A DNA stretch of 64,000 nt, taken from NCBI GenBank assembly GCA_026210745.1, contig CP110632.1, positions 1,178,001-1,242,000 of the forward strand, written 5' to 3'. A model generated the notes under the pieces. That model made no database searches, was not told the DNA's origin, and worked only from the letters and a program-made list of their open reading frames with translations. Below are positions 11,421 through 22,459 of this stretch, piece by piece (position 1 is the stretch's first letter; each line of letters begins with the position of its first letter). Source of the DNA: Exobasidium rhododendri (Eukaryota; Basidiomycota; Exobasidiomycetes; Exobasidiales; Exobasidiaceae). The translations under genes were made by a program, and so were the position numbers.

Positions 11421-12116
11421 ATGTCTGACTTCAAGGCCGAACCTCTCTTCAAGCAGATCCAAGAGGGTCTCGAGGGAATGAACGATAAGGAAAAGAAGGA
11501 CATCCAAAAGAAGGTGAGGAAGACTTTAGCTGCTGTTGCGTAAATAGGGGAGGCCGGCGACTCAATCGTTTGCCCCCTCCTCTCTCTCTCTCTCTTTCTC
11601 TTATTGCAGACCAATGGTGTCTTTGAGATGCACATCAAGAACAGCGGTGGTAAGGAACTCGTTTACACCATCGACCTAAAGAAGGTGCGCAATCAATGAG
11701 ATGATGGCAAGATTCTCCCGTTCGTAGTCGAATTAACACCTATGCTCCTCTTCATACCTGCAGAACGCTGTCGCATACGAGGGACCAGTCAAGAAAGGAA
11801 CCAAGGCTGACGTCACAATCAACACCTCCGACGACACCTTTGTCGACGTAAGTCTATCGTAGGGTTGTAAGGATGCGTGCCTGGTCTGACGATGTAAAAT
11901 CCCCCCTCACAGATGGCCGATGGAAAGCTCAACGGGCAGAAGGCTTTCATGTCTGGAAAGCTCAAGGTCAAGGGAAACATCATGCTTGCTACTAGTGAGT
12001 CCGTGGAATTGTGTCGTGGAACTGTGTGAAGTGTATCCCGATCGTTCGCTGAACTACTCCCTTCACTTCCCAAAGAGCTCGACGGAGTACTCAAAGCTCA
12101 AAAGGCAAAGATGTAA
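11421..12116 (+). CDS. SCP2 sterol-carrier domain protein
   Basis: A stand-alone SCP2 domain of 124 aa, a non-specific lipid or acyl-CoA carrier, usually peroxisomal or cytosolic. Five exons (11421-11513, 11610-11684, 11764-11847, 11913-11994, 12076-12116) join in phase. The fold signature is clear: a helical start ([12 protein letters not shown]), strands [14 protein letters not shown] and VYTIDLKK, then [20 protein letters not shown], and the C-terminal [19 protein letters not shown]. The last three residues, AKM, are not a strict SKL-type peroxisomal signal but resemble a degenerate one. The length is that of the family's single-domain members. Four introns in 375 coding bases is unusually dense. 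Confidence 0.9.
11577..11600 (+). repeat. CT microsatellite within SCP2 intron 1
   Basis: A CT run sits just before the acceptor TTATTGCAG and doubles as the polypyrimidine tract of the intron. Confidence 0.6.
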
Positions 12117-12623
12117 TACCGATATTCAAAGAGATCTTGTACTTGAATGAAGACACTCTCCCTTTTCCCCTGATCTTGCCTGCGAATCTTGAAGCCCTGT
12201 CTGACGTTTGCAATGCCTACCAGTGCTCCCGACCGCTGTTCGTACTAGTCTGCATGCAAGATTCACTTCTCTGGTGTGCTACTTTTTCTTAGCTTTTGTC
12301 GAATATCTACTCCAAATAGCGGTACCAACCTCTGGGCAGAATACAAGATTTGAGAAAGGTGATCTTCCACTACGCAGCCTACCCTTCATTCTACCCAACC
12401 TTTGAAGAGCTCAATCGAACATTCCGGGCTCGAGCACATTGAGACACGAGCCATGGCAGCCCCATTTGACTTGCATCGTCACAATCTGATTCACACTACT
12501 CCCATGCTTTCAGAAGGTCTATTTCTATGCACTCTTCTTATTTTTTTAGGACATCAGGGCGTTGATTTATTTGTAAGAGCACAAACGACTACGATCATTC
12601 ATTGGACCATCACACGTTCAACC
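12117..12623. other. Convergent intergenic region
   Basis: Lies between the stops of SCP2 (plus) and FKBP (minus). AT-richer stretches suit two 3' ends. No gene is supported. Confidence 0.4.
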
Positions 12624-13113
12624 CTAGATCCCTTTCCCATTGATCTTGAGCAATTCGACTTCGAAGATCAATGTCGAGTTTGCCGGGATGACTGGCGGAT
12701 AGCCGCGTTCTCCGTATGCATAGTCTGGAGTGCAGATTAGCTTTGCCTTTTGGCCCAAAGAGAGTTGAGGGACACCTTCGTCCCAACCCTTGATGACTTG
12801 GCCAACGCCGATCTTAGTCTGAGATTGAAATATATAATTCAAGTCATGTTAACGGATACTGTTTTGCTCAATCTGCAGTTTCAACGGCCGGACCGACGCA
12901 CCTCAAATGGCTTTCCACGCTCTCTGGAAGAGTCGAATCCCTTTCCAGAAAGGAGAGTTCCAACGTAGTGCATGGAGACCTGTGAAGTTATCGTGGCCCA
13001 TCAGCATCTGCAGACTTTCATATCGTCTTGCAAGCTTGATCACTCACCGTATCACCAGCCTTGGGATAGTTCTTGCCGTCGCCAGCGGAAATACTTTCGA
13101 TTGTGACACCCAT
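12624..13113 (-). CDS. FPR1: FKBP12-type peptidyl-prolyl isomerase
   Basis: Catalyses cis-trans isomerisation of X-Pro bonds and is the FK506/rapamycin receptor in fungi. Minus-strand exons 13048-13113, 12902-12979 and 12624-12818 join in phase to 112 aa. The start [13 protein letters not shown] matches the family exactly. Family motifs follow in order: [18 protein letters not shown], then [29 protein letters not shown] and [11 protein letters not shown]. Tyr, Asp, Phe, Trp and the DYAYG tyrosine of the binding pocket are present. The C-terminus NGKGI extends a few residues past the usual end. Cytosolic, with no targeting signal. Its promoter region is shared with the divergent SWC4 gene, 278 nt away. 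Confidence 0.93.
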
Positions 13114-13391
13114 TGGTCTGATTTGTTTAGAGGACTGTATGAGTGATCGTAATGTCGGAAGCATGACAGATCGAAGCATTCATACATTCTCCACTTGCGC
13201 CTCGGCTGGCAAAGGCAAGCCAAGGGAGCCCCCAGCCATGTGGACCGCGTTGAACCGACGTGATAAATATGCTAGACACTATGAGATCCTAAGACTTCAC
13301 AGTCTGAACTTAGGTCTCGACACTAGACATAAATTATTCGCAGCACTCGAAACGGACCTCTCCTGCTGCCTCTCATTCGGCCGTCTGCATC

Positions 13392-15002
13392 ATGGCGACA
13401 GGCTCTGATGTGCGAGACATTCTGTCCTTGCCTCAGCAATCTTCTCAGGCTCAGTCATCTTCACAAGCTCTTTCGACACCTTCAAATGCACAGCATCATC
13501 AGCAGCAGCGAAAGAAGAAGAAGCAGAAGATGGACGGCATTTCCAGGGAGTTGTATGCCTTGTTAGGCGACAATACGCCCAGCCTGACCTTCAGTCAGGG
13601 CGGCTTGGCTGGAGATGTAGGGGGATCAGGAACAGGGAAAGGAAAGTTCATGCCTAAATTCAAGAGGAAACCACAGAAGGTACAGTCGTGGAAACATGTT
13701 GCATTCACAAATCCAGGCAGAAAAGATGAATTGAGACTACAGCATTGGGTGCCTGCGACCGATGTGTCAGCGGAAGAATCTGGAGGATACAGGTTCAAAG
13801 ATCTGAACACGCTTTCTGGAGTATATAGCTATTCGAACGACGAGTATCATCAGCATCTGCGAGATGATGATTGGACAAAGGAAGAGACTGATTATCTGAT
13901 TGAGCTTTGTCAACAATATGATCTACGATTCGTCATTGTTACGGATCGCTATGAATGGGCAGGAAGGCAGAGAAGCATGGAAGATTTGAAAGCTCGATAC
14001 TATGCGATCTGTCGAAGATTGATAAGATCAAGAATATCGACAGATGATATGGAAGCACGATCACAGCTGGTGCTGACTTACTCTTTTGATAGAGCGAGGG
14101 AGGTGGAGAGAAAGCGACATGTAGCCAGGCTGTTCAGCAGGACACCTCAGCAACTTGCCGAAGAGGAAGCACTCTACGTCGAAGCCAGACGATTGGAGCA
14201 GAATGAAAGTAAATTTGCAACTGAAAGAGAAGAATTACTACGTCTACTTGGCGGGTGGGAAAGGGTACCCAACGTTCGTAGCGAGAGTGTAGCAGCGGCT
14301 GGATCGGGGGTTGGAGTGACACAAGAAATCAATGAAGAGGCAACGGAGGCAGCAAAGAGAAGCAAAAAGCGCAAGATGGGTACCGAGGGCTCGATTGCAC
14401 CAGAAGATCAAAATCCTACCATGATTCGAGCGCATGCGCCACCTCTGTCCTCCAAACAAAAGGCAGAATTGAAGAATGCTCAATTCGATGAGATGCACAA
14501 CATCACTCGATTTGATCCACAGTCTACTGTTGCACTGTCAGCCAAGCCGCCATATCCTTACTTGACGGGTACGCCTTCCACCTATCCGCCAGTCGCACCC
14601 TCGTTGAACAATCTTTCCTCTTCTCATGGCGCATTCTTCCGATCGACGAGGATGCTCACACCGAAAGCAAATCTGTTGTCAAAAACACAAGAGGCGATGG
14701 CGGAATTGCAGCCACCGGTCAGCATTCGACTCTCCTTCCCGACGAGGGACAATTGTGAAAAGTGGGAAGGCGTGATGGGTGCTCTGACCAGTGGTCTGGA
14801 GATGAAGAGGCAATTGGATCGAGTTCAAAGCGAGATTCGAATCGCACAAATGAGGTCTTCTCATCACAATACTACACTGGCTACTCCTACCCTCTCTACA
14901 CCAGCTCAGATTGCAGTGTCGACCGTGGCTGCAAATACACCAGACGTCAGCGCAGAAGGAAGCACAAAAAGCGATGCAATAGATGTCCACAAGCGAGTGT
15001 AG
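13392..15002 (+). CDS. SWC4: Swc4/DMAP1-type subunit of SWR1 and NuA4 complexes
   Basis: A shared subunit of the SWR1 (H2A.Z exchange) and NuA4 (histone acetylation) complexes. An uninterrupted 536-aa frame starts at MATGSDVRDIL, matching the family's usual beginning. The diagnostic region is the SANT-like domain near residues 150-220: HLRDDDWTKEETDYLIELC, then FVIVTDRYEW and RSMEDLKARYYAICRRL. Before it lies the conserved basic block FKRKPQKVQSWKHVAFTNPG. The C-terminal half carries the DMAP1-like helical region and low-complexity tails. It is nuclear by homology. It converges on the ArfGAP gene with only about 105 nt between stops, and sits near a MYST acetyltransferase, though that proximity is probably coincidental. 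Confidence 0.92.
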   Translation: MATGSDVRDILSLPQQSSQAQSSSQALSTPSNAQHHQQQRKKKKQKMDGISRELYALLGDNTPSLTFSQGGLAGDVGGSGTGKGKFMPKFKRKPQKVQSWKHVAFTNPGRKDELRLQHWVPATDVSAEESGGYRFKDLNTLSGVYSYSNDEYHQHLRDDDWTKEETDYLIELCQQYDLRFVIVTDRYEWAGRQRSMEDLKARYYAICRRLIRSRISTDDMEARSQLVLTYSFDRAREVERKRHVARLFSRTPQQLAEEEALYVEARRLEQNESKFATEREELLRLLGGWERVPNVRSESVAAAGSGVGVTQEINEEATEAAKRSKKRKMGTEGSIAPEDQNPTMIRAHAPPLSSKQKAELKNAQFDEMHNITRFDPQSTVALSAKPPYPYLTGTPSTYPPVAPSLNNLSSSHGAFFRSTRMLTPKANLLSKTQEAMAELQPPVSIRLSFPTRDNCEKWEGVMGALTSGLEMKRQLDRVQSEIRIAQMRSSHHNTTLATPTLSTPAQIAVSTVAANTPDVSAEGSTKSDAIDVHKRV

Positions 15003-15107
15003 GTTACATGTACGATTACAATTTCAATGATGGCGGGCAGCTTGCAAGTGAGAACCAGCACCTTCTTATGTAGTCCCGAGCTGAACATGAAATGCAGAGA
15101 GCACCCT

Positions 15108-16645
15108 TCAGCCCCACATGTTGTAATTCTGGTGATGATTGTTACCGTTATTATTGTTGTAGACGTTGCTGTTCTGTGGCCAGGCGTTGGGAAACTGCTG
15201 ATTCTGAGATACCGTCGGCATCATGGATGTGGCAAAGTTGCCGAATGGTGGAGCCGTTTGTGGCTGCTGCTGTAGGAATGGAGATGGCTGACCAAAGGCT
15301 TGCTGTCCCATCGCTTGAGCGCCGTTGTTTGCAAAGAATGGATTGCTGCCATTTGTTGCAAACGGTGATACTGCTGGTAGAGGTGATGTCGCTGGTGCAA
15401 AAGCAAGATTGCCTAGATTGGCACTTTGATCTTGCAATCTGTTCTGTGGGTAGAGGAGCTGCTGCTGCTGTTGTTGGAATTGCTCTTGCTGATAGCGAGG
15501 TTGCTGTTGCTGTAGCTGCTGAGGGTGTAAGAATGGAGACTGAGATGGCAAATGTTGCTCCTGTTGAAAGTAAGGAGCGGATGGCGTCGTGTTGGTCATG
15601 ATCATGGGACTGAGAATTGCTTGCTGCTGAGTTCCAAGCGCTGCCCAGGGGTTGCCTGCATTGTGCTGTTGATGTTGGTAGTAGGAAGTGGGCTGCATTT
15701 GAAGCGGAGGCTGCAACGTAGTGCTATTATTGTCCCCGTTGGAGAGTGAAAGTAGGTCGTCAAAGACGGAAGAGGTTGGATTGGAACGGGCACTTGCTTG
15801 TGGGATCTTTGCAACAGAGCCGTTTGACGGACCGACCATCGGGCTTGCGTACTGCGCGGAACTTGAGCGGACAGGTTGAGAAGGAGAAGGTATACCAAGA
15901 ACATTGTTACTTAGAGCAGAAGTAGGAGCAAGTGTACTTCTCGTTGGCAAGACGGGAGCAGCAGGCCTGCCAAATCCGTGCTGGGGAATCGGAGAGGTCG
16001 CTCGTTTGGCTTCCGCCCACGAAGTAGGAATAGGCGCTGTTCTGCTACGATGAATCTCTTCGCCATTCGACGACCCTGCCATACTGTCCGTCACCCTCCT
16101 GCGGTTGGCATAGAATTCGTCATTACTGTTCGGCAGTTCCAAGGTGGGCAAGTCCTTTGATGGCACAGGTGGCGGCTTCTTTTCCATGAACTTGCCCTTG
16201 TACTTGTCAAAGATGAACCTTTCCAGCTCACTGCACAACGATGGATTAGAAGAAACGGATCAGCTTTGACTTTCTAATGTAATTGTTTCATGCCAATACG
16301 CTCCACGACCCACCTATTCCTCTCTCCTTCGTCAATGTTCGCCGGTGGTCGATTCCGTTTGATGTTCGGATTGAATTTTAGATTGTTCTTGACGTTTCCA
16401 CCCGCCCTCACCTTTTCCACTTGCTCCTTCGTCCAGGTATCTAGAGTGAGTGACTTAATTTTGGATATGTGGGTTCCCATCTTACGATGTACTCCTGCAC
16501 AACTAACACAAAGGAATATGCCCAGATTCCAGCTTGCCCATCTTGGATATCGACCGCCGCAATCCGCACATGTCTCGTTTCCCGCCGCTTTCGATAATTC
16601 CAGCACTTGACGTTGATAACGCTCTGAGGCTGCCTTGCTGTTCAT
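15108..16645 (-). CDS. ArfGAP domain protein (Age2/SMAP-like)
   Basis: Predicted GTPase-activating protein for Arf, acting in Golgi/endosome vesicle traffic. Exons 16314-16645 and 15108-16230 join in phase to 484 aa. The ArfGAP zinc finger spans residues about 20-60: C-x2-C (CADC), 16 residues, then C-x2-C (CVSC), followed by AGVHRKMG with the catalytic arginine. ISKIKSLTLDTWTKEQVEKV follows. After the domain the protein is low-complexity, with Ser/Pro and then Gln/Asn-rich repeats to the end (MQPTSYYQHQQHNAGNPWAALG). The NPWAAL motif and Asn/Gln tail resemble clathrin/adaptor-binding tails of yeast Age2. The start was chosen as the ATG giving a normal ArfGAP N-terminus (MNSKAASERYQ). Confidence 0.88.
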
Positions 16646-17107
16646 GTTGAGAAAGAGGAGAGAGCGAAGGGGGCCGAGAGCTTGCCTGCCTGATCTTTGG
16701 AAGCCTTTTCCCCCTCTTCCAGTCCGCTCGAATATCACTCAGATGTGCCGTGGACCTGCTGCAAGAGATCGGCGGATAGGGCTAAAGTGCGACAAGGGAT
16801 CCCAAGCAAAGTCCCACTCTTGTAGTGTATCTTTATCGCTGTCGTTTGGGGCTGGGTCGATCAAAGTGATCGGGTGTCATGAGCGGGACCTGTGATCGTC
16901 TCACATCTATATATCTCCACTTCTAGAATTCAATTTCAGTCCGCTCTTTAGAGGCTTGCAGATTGATGCACGTGGAAAGAAGTTAGTCACGGCGAAACAG
17001 CATTAAAGTTGGATTCGTCACTGGCCTGCGAGATGCAATTACATGGGACTGATAAATTACGAGGGAGGAGCATCACCGCGCTGCAGCTCATCGAAACCTG
17101 GTCATCA
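16646..17107. other. Intergenic upstream of ArfGAP
   Basis: About 460 nt between the ArfGAP start and the MYST gene stop, both on the minus strand. TATATA-like sequence occurs near 16907-16913. No gene seen. Confidence 0.35.
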
Positions 17108-19331
17108 TCAACTGGGTGGTACGCCGATCTCCGCAGGCTTGATGAGTACATAATTGACATCCAGCACTGGACGCTTTATTCTGTTCTCTTTGATGGCGTC
17201 TTGGATCATTTGATGGTGAACGACGATCATGCGAATGTCGCCGGCATCGATCTTCTTGCTCTCCGATGCTTCTCCCCCCTCAGTAGACTCTGAGGTTGAG
17301 CCTTTCCCTTTCGCCCACTTCAGTAGTCCTAGATCCGCCATCGCAAAGCAAAGATCATCGTAGCGAATGTTGGTCGCAAGTGACAGTCGTTCCATCGTTG
17401 TCTCAAAGTAGACCATCTGATCGACATCTTCGAGGGGAAAGTTCAGGAAGCTATGAATATCGTTAGGGTGCACTTGGCTGGCAAGACCATGATACTTAAT
17501 ATGACTGCGCTCGAGATCTTCGTTCGTGGCTTCTTTCTGAAGCTCGGAGGCGCTACGAGGAATGTTAGAATGGATCACCTCACCAGCCCAACCCTTTGAT
17601 ATCCTCTTTGCGGTAATCGTGCCGATCTTGCTGTCCTCTGATCCCATGTCCTCTGATTTGGTGCTGCTATCGAGAGCTTCTGCCCTTGGTAGCGTCTGCC
17701 CCAGCAGTATCCTCCGAATTCGCAAAGTCTCCTTCCTCAGACGAGCTCCGGCTATAGCAGAGTTGTTTGCTGCCGTCTGAGTGGAATGCTTGTGTTTCGC
17801 CGGGCTGTACAAGGAATGGGACGCTGGCAAGAGAACATCCGTCTTGGTGTCGTAGAAGCAGATGGCAAGTGTTCGGAGTATGACAGCAGACCAGTATGAA
17901 ATGTAGCCTTTGAAGCCTAGATCCGAGAGCGGCCTTTCTGGGGTGCCCAAGATGGTGGAAAATGAGGACAAGTAGTAACCTGTGCAAGAAGAGAGGTGCA
18001 CATTCGAGTGCTCTGTAATGTCAGTAAGATCCTCATAAGCCTGCTTACTGATCCACACCATCTACACACTCACTAAATTCTATCATCAGGGTACCAAATC
18101 CTTTCTTTTGGAAAGGTGGAAAGGTGATGATGCAGGCTAGATTGTAATCATCGTAGGAGACCTTTTCCTGCGCGGGTGAACACAAGAGTAGCAGTCAGCA
18201 GCTGTCGCATACAGTCAAACAATCTCCCTCGTCCACCGTCGCACCTTTGAAAAGTACCCCAGGACATGATCGAATTGACTGGTCGCATCAGTTAGCACGT
18301 AGAAGGTAAAAGGTTCGACATCAAAATAGATCGTCTTGTGATCTATGAAGAGCTTGCCAAATAGGCAGAGATTTTGAGCGTACAGCTGTCGGAAGTAGAC
18401 ACGAGTCAGTCGTCCAGTGTCCTTAAGACAAAAAGGGTCCGTCATCGAACATGCTCACCTTCTCCTGCGCTCCGTCCACTTCCCATACAATGTGGGCTCC
18501 TCTTTGGTACACCTTCCGGCCAGGAGGGTGTGTCTGCTTGCAATCCTTCTTGTGAACCGTGTACCCCCCGTATGTTCTCATATACTTGAAACAACCGTCG
18601 CAAACCCACAAAGCATTCGCTGGTGGTGATTGTGTGTCTTTGCGACTGATCATTGGTGCATCTATTTCCATCGCTTGCAGCGCTGGAGCCTTTTCCGCAC
18701 TATGAGAGAGGGCACCTCCGGGTCTATGAAAGCTGCACTCTGGCGTTGGCGTGGAAGCATTAGATGCAATTTGACGAGATTCTGCCTTGATCTTTCTATG
18801 TATCTGAGATGGTTGCTGTACAGCAAGATTACTTCCACTGCCGTTGGACATTGATGCCCATTCCTCCTCATCAAAAGGATACGGGCTATAGTACCAGGTC
18901 TTGATGTCGTATGCTCCAAAGTAGACTCTGCATGACGCGAGCGGTGAGACTTTGCCTCTCTCGCACGCCTCGTCGATACGAATGAAGAAGGACTCACCTG
19001 TCTATGTTGCGTCTCATGACCTTATCCATGCCCTTCCTCGCACCGTGACCATTACTAGTAGCAGGTTGTCCACCCGTCGATGAAGTGGGTGAAGGAAGTG
19101 GTGAGCAAGCCGAGCTCGAGGAAGCATCCATGGTCGTCTGAAGTGGGCCAGGTCGGTAGATGCTCTGTGGCAAAGGTAGGCTCGGTCAGCAACACACTTC
19201 TTAGATGATCTCATCGACTTTCGATGACCTCTCACCATTCCCTCGTCGCTTCCTGTTCTCTTCCTCTTGCCATTCTCATCAGTCATGACATTGGAGGCTG
19301 TCGACTGATCCAAAGACATGATGGTCGTCAT
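17108..19331 (-). CDS. MYST-family histone acetyltransferase
   Basis: Transfers acetyl groups from acetyl-CoA to histone lysines; nuclear. Minus-strand exons 19236-19331, 18998-19164, 18459-18927, 18245-18385, 18074-18167 and 17108-17979 join in phase to about 612 aa. Visible motifs are [20 protein letters not shown], the C2HC finger ([17 protein letters not shown], then H and C), [20 protein letters not shown], the catalytic-cysteine strand [12 protein letters not shown], the acetyl-CoA loop QKKGFGT and the PERPLSDLG glutamate. The C-lobe is interrupted by a long Ser/Lys-rich insertion after [10 protein letters not shown]. The domain resumes at [16 protein letters not shown] and NYVLIKP. The fungal subfamily (Esa1, Sas2, Sas3/Mst2) cannot be fixed. 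No chromodomain or PHD finger is seen, so a Sas2-like member is plausible. An acceptor abuts the ATG, implying a leader intron. Confidence 0.88.
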
Positions 19332-19685
19332 CTGAAATAGTCGTCACTTCAGAAGCGCAAGGTGAGCATCAAGTGTACGGAGGACTGATGCACACTGCAA
19401 ATGCCTCGGAATCCTGCGCCTTCTTCTGCTTGTCGCGACCGTGACTTTTTCGTGTTCCTCGCGCGAAAGTAGAAAAGAGAATATATCCACGGATGCGAGG
19501 GAAAGTGTTGAAGTCGTTAAAAAAGCCTCCATCTTGGTAGAAAAAGCTGCTGCCTTGTCGATCTCCCGTACGGAAATAGACTGGACGCAAGCCCCACGTG
19601 TGCACGGACTCACCAATCCCTGACTGGCACTTACTGGATAGCTCCGTCCCACCTCCCCTCGCCAGCCATCATTCCCCTACTCGCT
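19332..19685. promoter_or_regulatory. Divergent promoter, MYST acetyltransferase / endopolyphosphatase
   Basis: 354 nt between two divergent starts. On the minus strand ATTTCAG directly precedes the MYST ATG, and a possible donor (GCA followed by GTGTGC) lies about 75 nt further up. Much of this spacer may therefore be transcribed leader of the MYST gene. Confidence 0.4.
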
Positions 19686-21796
19686 ATGTTGTCAGTCGGG
19701 GGAGTGTGGTGTCTTGTCTTGTTCTCTCTGACCATCGTATGCCGGTCAGCACAGGCAGAAATCGTGCACGCGCAGGGGAGGGCGTCGCAGCAAGAGCCCT
19801 TTTCCGTGCTCCAGAGTACCATTAGGCCTTCTATAGAGTCGAATTCCTCGCCCAAGAAGACCAGCAGCCAACCATACGGTCGCTTCTTGCATTTGACGGA
19901 CATGCACCCAGATCAGTACTACAGTCCGCGCTCCAGCTTAAACAACGCCTGCCACGAAAGTGAGGAGGACGAGAAAGACAAGAAGCGCAAGAAACACAAA
20001 AAGGATCAAGATCGGGTTGGCCATTGGGGAGCACCTGTCAGTGTCTGTGACTCGCCCAAACATCTGATCGAGGCTACTCTGGACTGGGTGGCTGCGAACT
20101 GGATTCAGGCCCCAAGCTCCTCCGTAGACGAAAAGATGGACTTGGGCAAGGGCTTCGACTTCATTCTCTGGACTGGGGACACTGCTCGTCATGACATTGA
20201 TTTTACACTTCCTCGGACCACGTCTGAGATTCTCGATTACAACCGGTGGGCGCTAGGCCTGCTAGAGGATCGATTTCCTGGCGCTGAAGGTGAGAATTGT
20301 CTTCGCACTACGAGATGCGCTCTTGCGCGTGACGATGCTTACCGAGTGTGTATCTGCTTCACCTAGTCATACCGACGATCGGTAACAATGACTTCAAAGC
20401 CCACAACATCTTCTTCGAGGGACCCAATTACTTTACAAAAGCCTACCTAGAAATCTGGAATAATCACATACCCGATCATCAACATTCTACGTTCTTGCAA
20501 GGCGGTTACTTTGCCAAGGAAGTACTTGCTGATGAGCTGGCAGTCTTCAGCTTAAATACGTTGTACTGGTACGATGCCAATGCAGCAGTACGAGGCTGTA
20601 AGGGACGCAGTGATCCTGGCACCATCCAATTGGCATGGATGGAAGATACACTGGACTACTACCGTAATCGAAGCATGCAGGTTCAGCTCATGGGTCATGT
20701 CCCTCCCACCGCTGGCAATTACTTTGAGGATTGTTACGAACGATACTCTGACATTGTCTTACGCTACCAGGACACCATCGTAGGCCAGCATTATGGTCAC
20801 ATGAATATCGACGCTTGGTTCATTCAGGAAGAAGTGTCCCTCACTTCGAGTGACATGGTGGTGGAAGGGGAGGTGATGGCGACAGAGAGCCAGGCAGAGG
20901 ATCCTATCGCGCCTTTTTCCCTCCCCACGAATTTACGCAAACAATTCGACGTTGTGCCCACAAAACAAAAGACCAACTCGGATGCTTTTTCGGCCTTCTT
21001 CGTCTCTCCAAGTGTAGTCCCGACATACTTCCCCACCGTTCGGGTCTGGACCTACAATGCCACTCGTCCTTCTAGAGACAAGACGATAGAGCTACGCCAC
21101 GCTCGAGCCGGACCGCCGCAACCCCACACGTATGCTCCTCTCATCGAGAAAGATGATCCGAGACTGTTTGAATCTGACTCGACAAGCCACGTTGCACGTA
21201 ACGACACCGTCTTGCCGTCAACATTGAACAGGAACCACGTACAATCAAACAGGAAGCGAAAGAGGAAGCACAAAAAGCATGCTGGAGGACCGCGATTCAC
21301 TTCTCCCGATTCACCTTCACGAAAAAACACCTACCTCACCTTGCTGGGCTATAGTCAGTGGGTACTTGATCTGGATCAGCACAACAAGAAGTATCGTAAA
21401 GAGGAGGAAAAGGGAGAGGAGCATTCCGGGTTGAGCTATCAGCTGGAATACACGACCTATGTACCGACCACGCTCTGGAGTGAATATCTGGGAACGAGGG
21501 GAAAGGACGAGGCTCATGTGCCAATACCGAAGCAGCTACTAGACCGAGAGCTCTCCCGCCTCAAAGCCCCTCCCCCTTCACTGACCTCTCCTTCATGGTT
21601 CCTACGCCCCTTTGTGAAGGCGGTCAAAAGAAGGAAAAGTGAGGTCCACTTGCCCAAGAAGCTGCGTCATCTCACCAGCTACTCTATTTCCTACTTTACG
21701 GTGGATCATTTGCTGGAGTGGGCAAGGGAGCTGGCCGGCAATGACAAGATGTGGAAGATCTTCGCTCGTCGCATCTACACCGAGAGCGAGGAGTAA
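19686..21796 (+). CDS. PPN1: Endopolyphosphatase, Ppn1 type (metallophosphoesterase)
   Basis: Cleaves internal phosphoanhydride bonds of inorganic polyphosphate, typically in the vacuole. Exons 19686-20289 and 20367-21796 join in phase to about 677 aa. An N-terminal hydrophobic segment (VWCLVLFSLTIVC) can serve as signal anchor. Metallophosphoesterase motifs follow: FLHLTDMHPDQYY (D and H), FDFILWTGDTARHD (GD-x-R-H), then across the intron PTIGNNDFKAHN (GNxD), LMGHVPPTAG (GH) and GQHYGHMNIDAW (GHxH-like). Two lysine-rich patches are unusual (DKKRKKHKK near residue 98, and NRKRKRKHKKHAGG in the C-terminal half). Fungal Ppn1 is often processed; these patches may be processing or binding sites. 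The family call is firm. Confidence 0.9.
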
Positions 21797-22459
21797 GATG
21801 TGCACAAGATCCAGCATCCTCCGCTTGTAGCACTTGAGAGCTCCACGCGAATGTGATGACAAGAGGAGTCAGCTCCCGACGCCGAGAGAGATCAGAGTGA
21901 GATGGCCGACGGCAGTGACGTGTAGCGAAACAAATTGGATGAATGGTGAAGCGATGAAGTGCTTCCTCCTCCCGATTGCGTGTGTGGCGCTTTACAATTG
22001 AGTGTGGTCCTTTACCCAGGAGACTGGGTGTGTGCCGGAGCGTATCAGACTGTTCCCCCGTTTGCAACGCCTTCTCTACAGCTGCAACGGCAAAAGGGGA
22101 GAATGAGAGCGGCACGACTTACATTTTCAATCGCCGACAGGCTACTCTTTCGTTCTATTGACGAGTGGCGGACGGTCCTGTTCCCAATTAGACAGCAACT
22201 TGAAGGGCCGATTCCTTGCCGAGCCAAATGTCGTGGTGCGCAGATGTGAGCATCTCGAGTTACCCCTGTCCCCTGTCTCCCTCCTTGTGCTTGCATGCAC
22301 CATCTTGGAAGAGGGTCTTCTGAAGGCTGTTCCAGGACTATCACGGATACTTGGTCAATTCCACCACCTCGTCCCATCCCTGTGCCATTCAATCATCCCT
22401 CTCTCAATCCAACGAATCTGGAACGTTAATAACGTGGAATTAGCAGGATAGCAAGCGTA
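21797..22459. other. Intergenic, 660 nt
   Basis: Between two plus-strand genes. It holds the 3' end of the polyphosphatase gene and the promoter/leader of the GAF-like gene. No additional gene is supported. Confidence 0.4.

Noticed and set aside
19344-19652. Possible coding first exon upstream of the MYST ATG
   Set aside because: An acceptor abuts the ATG, but the upstream frames that would join lack an ATG. A leader intron is the simpler explanation.
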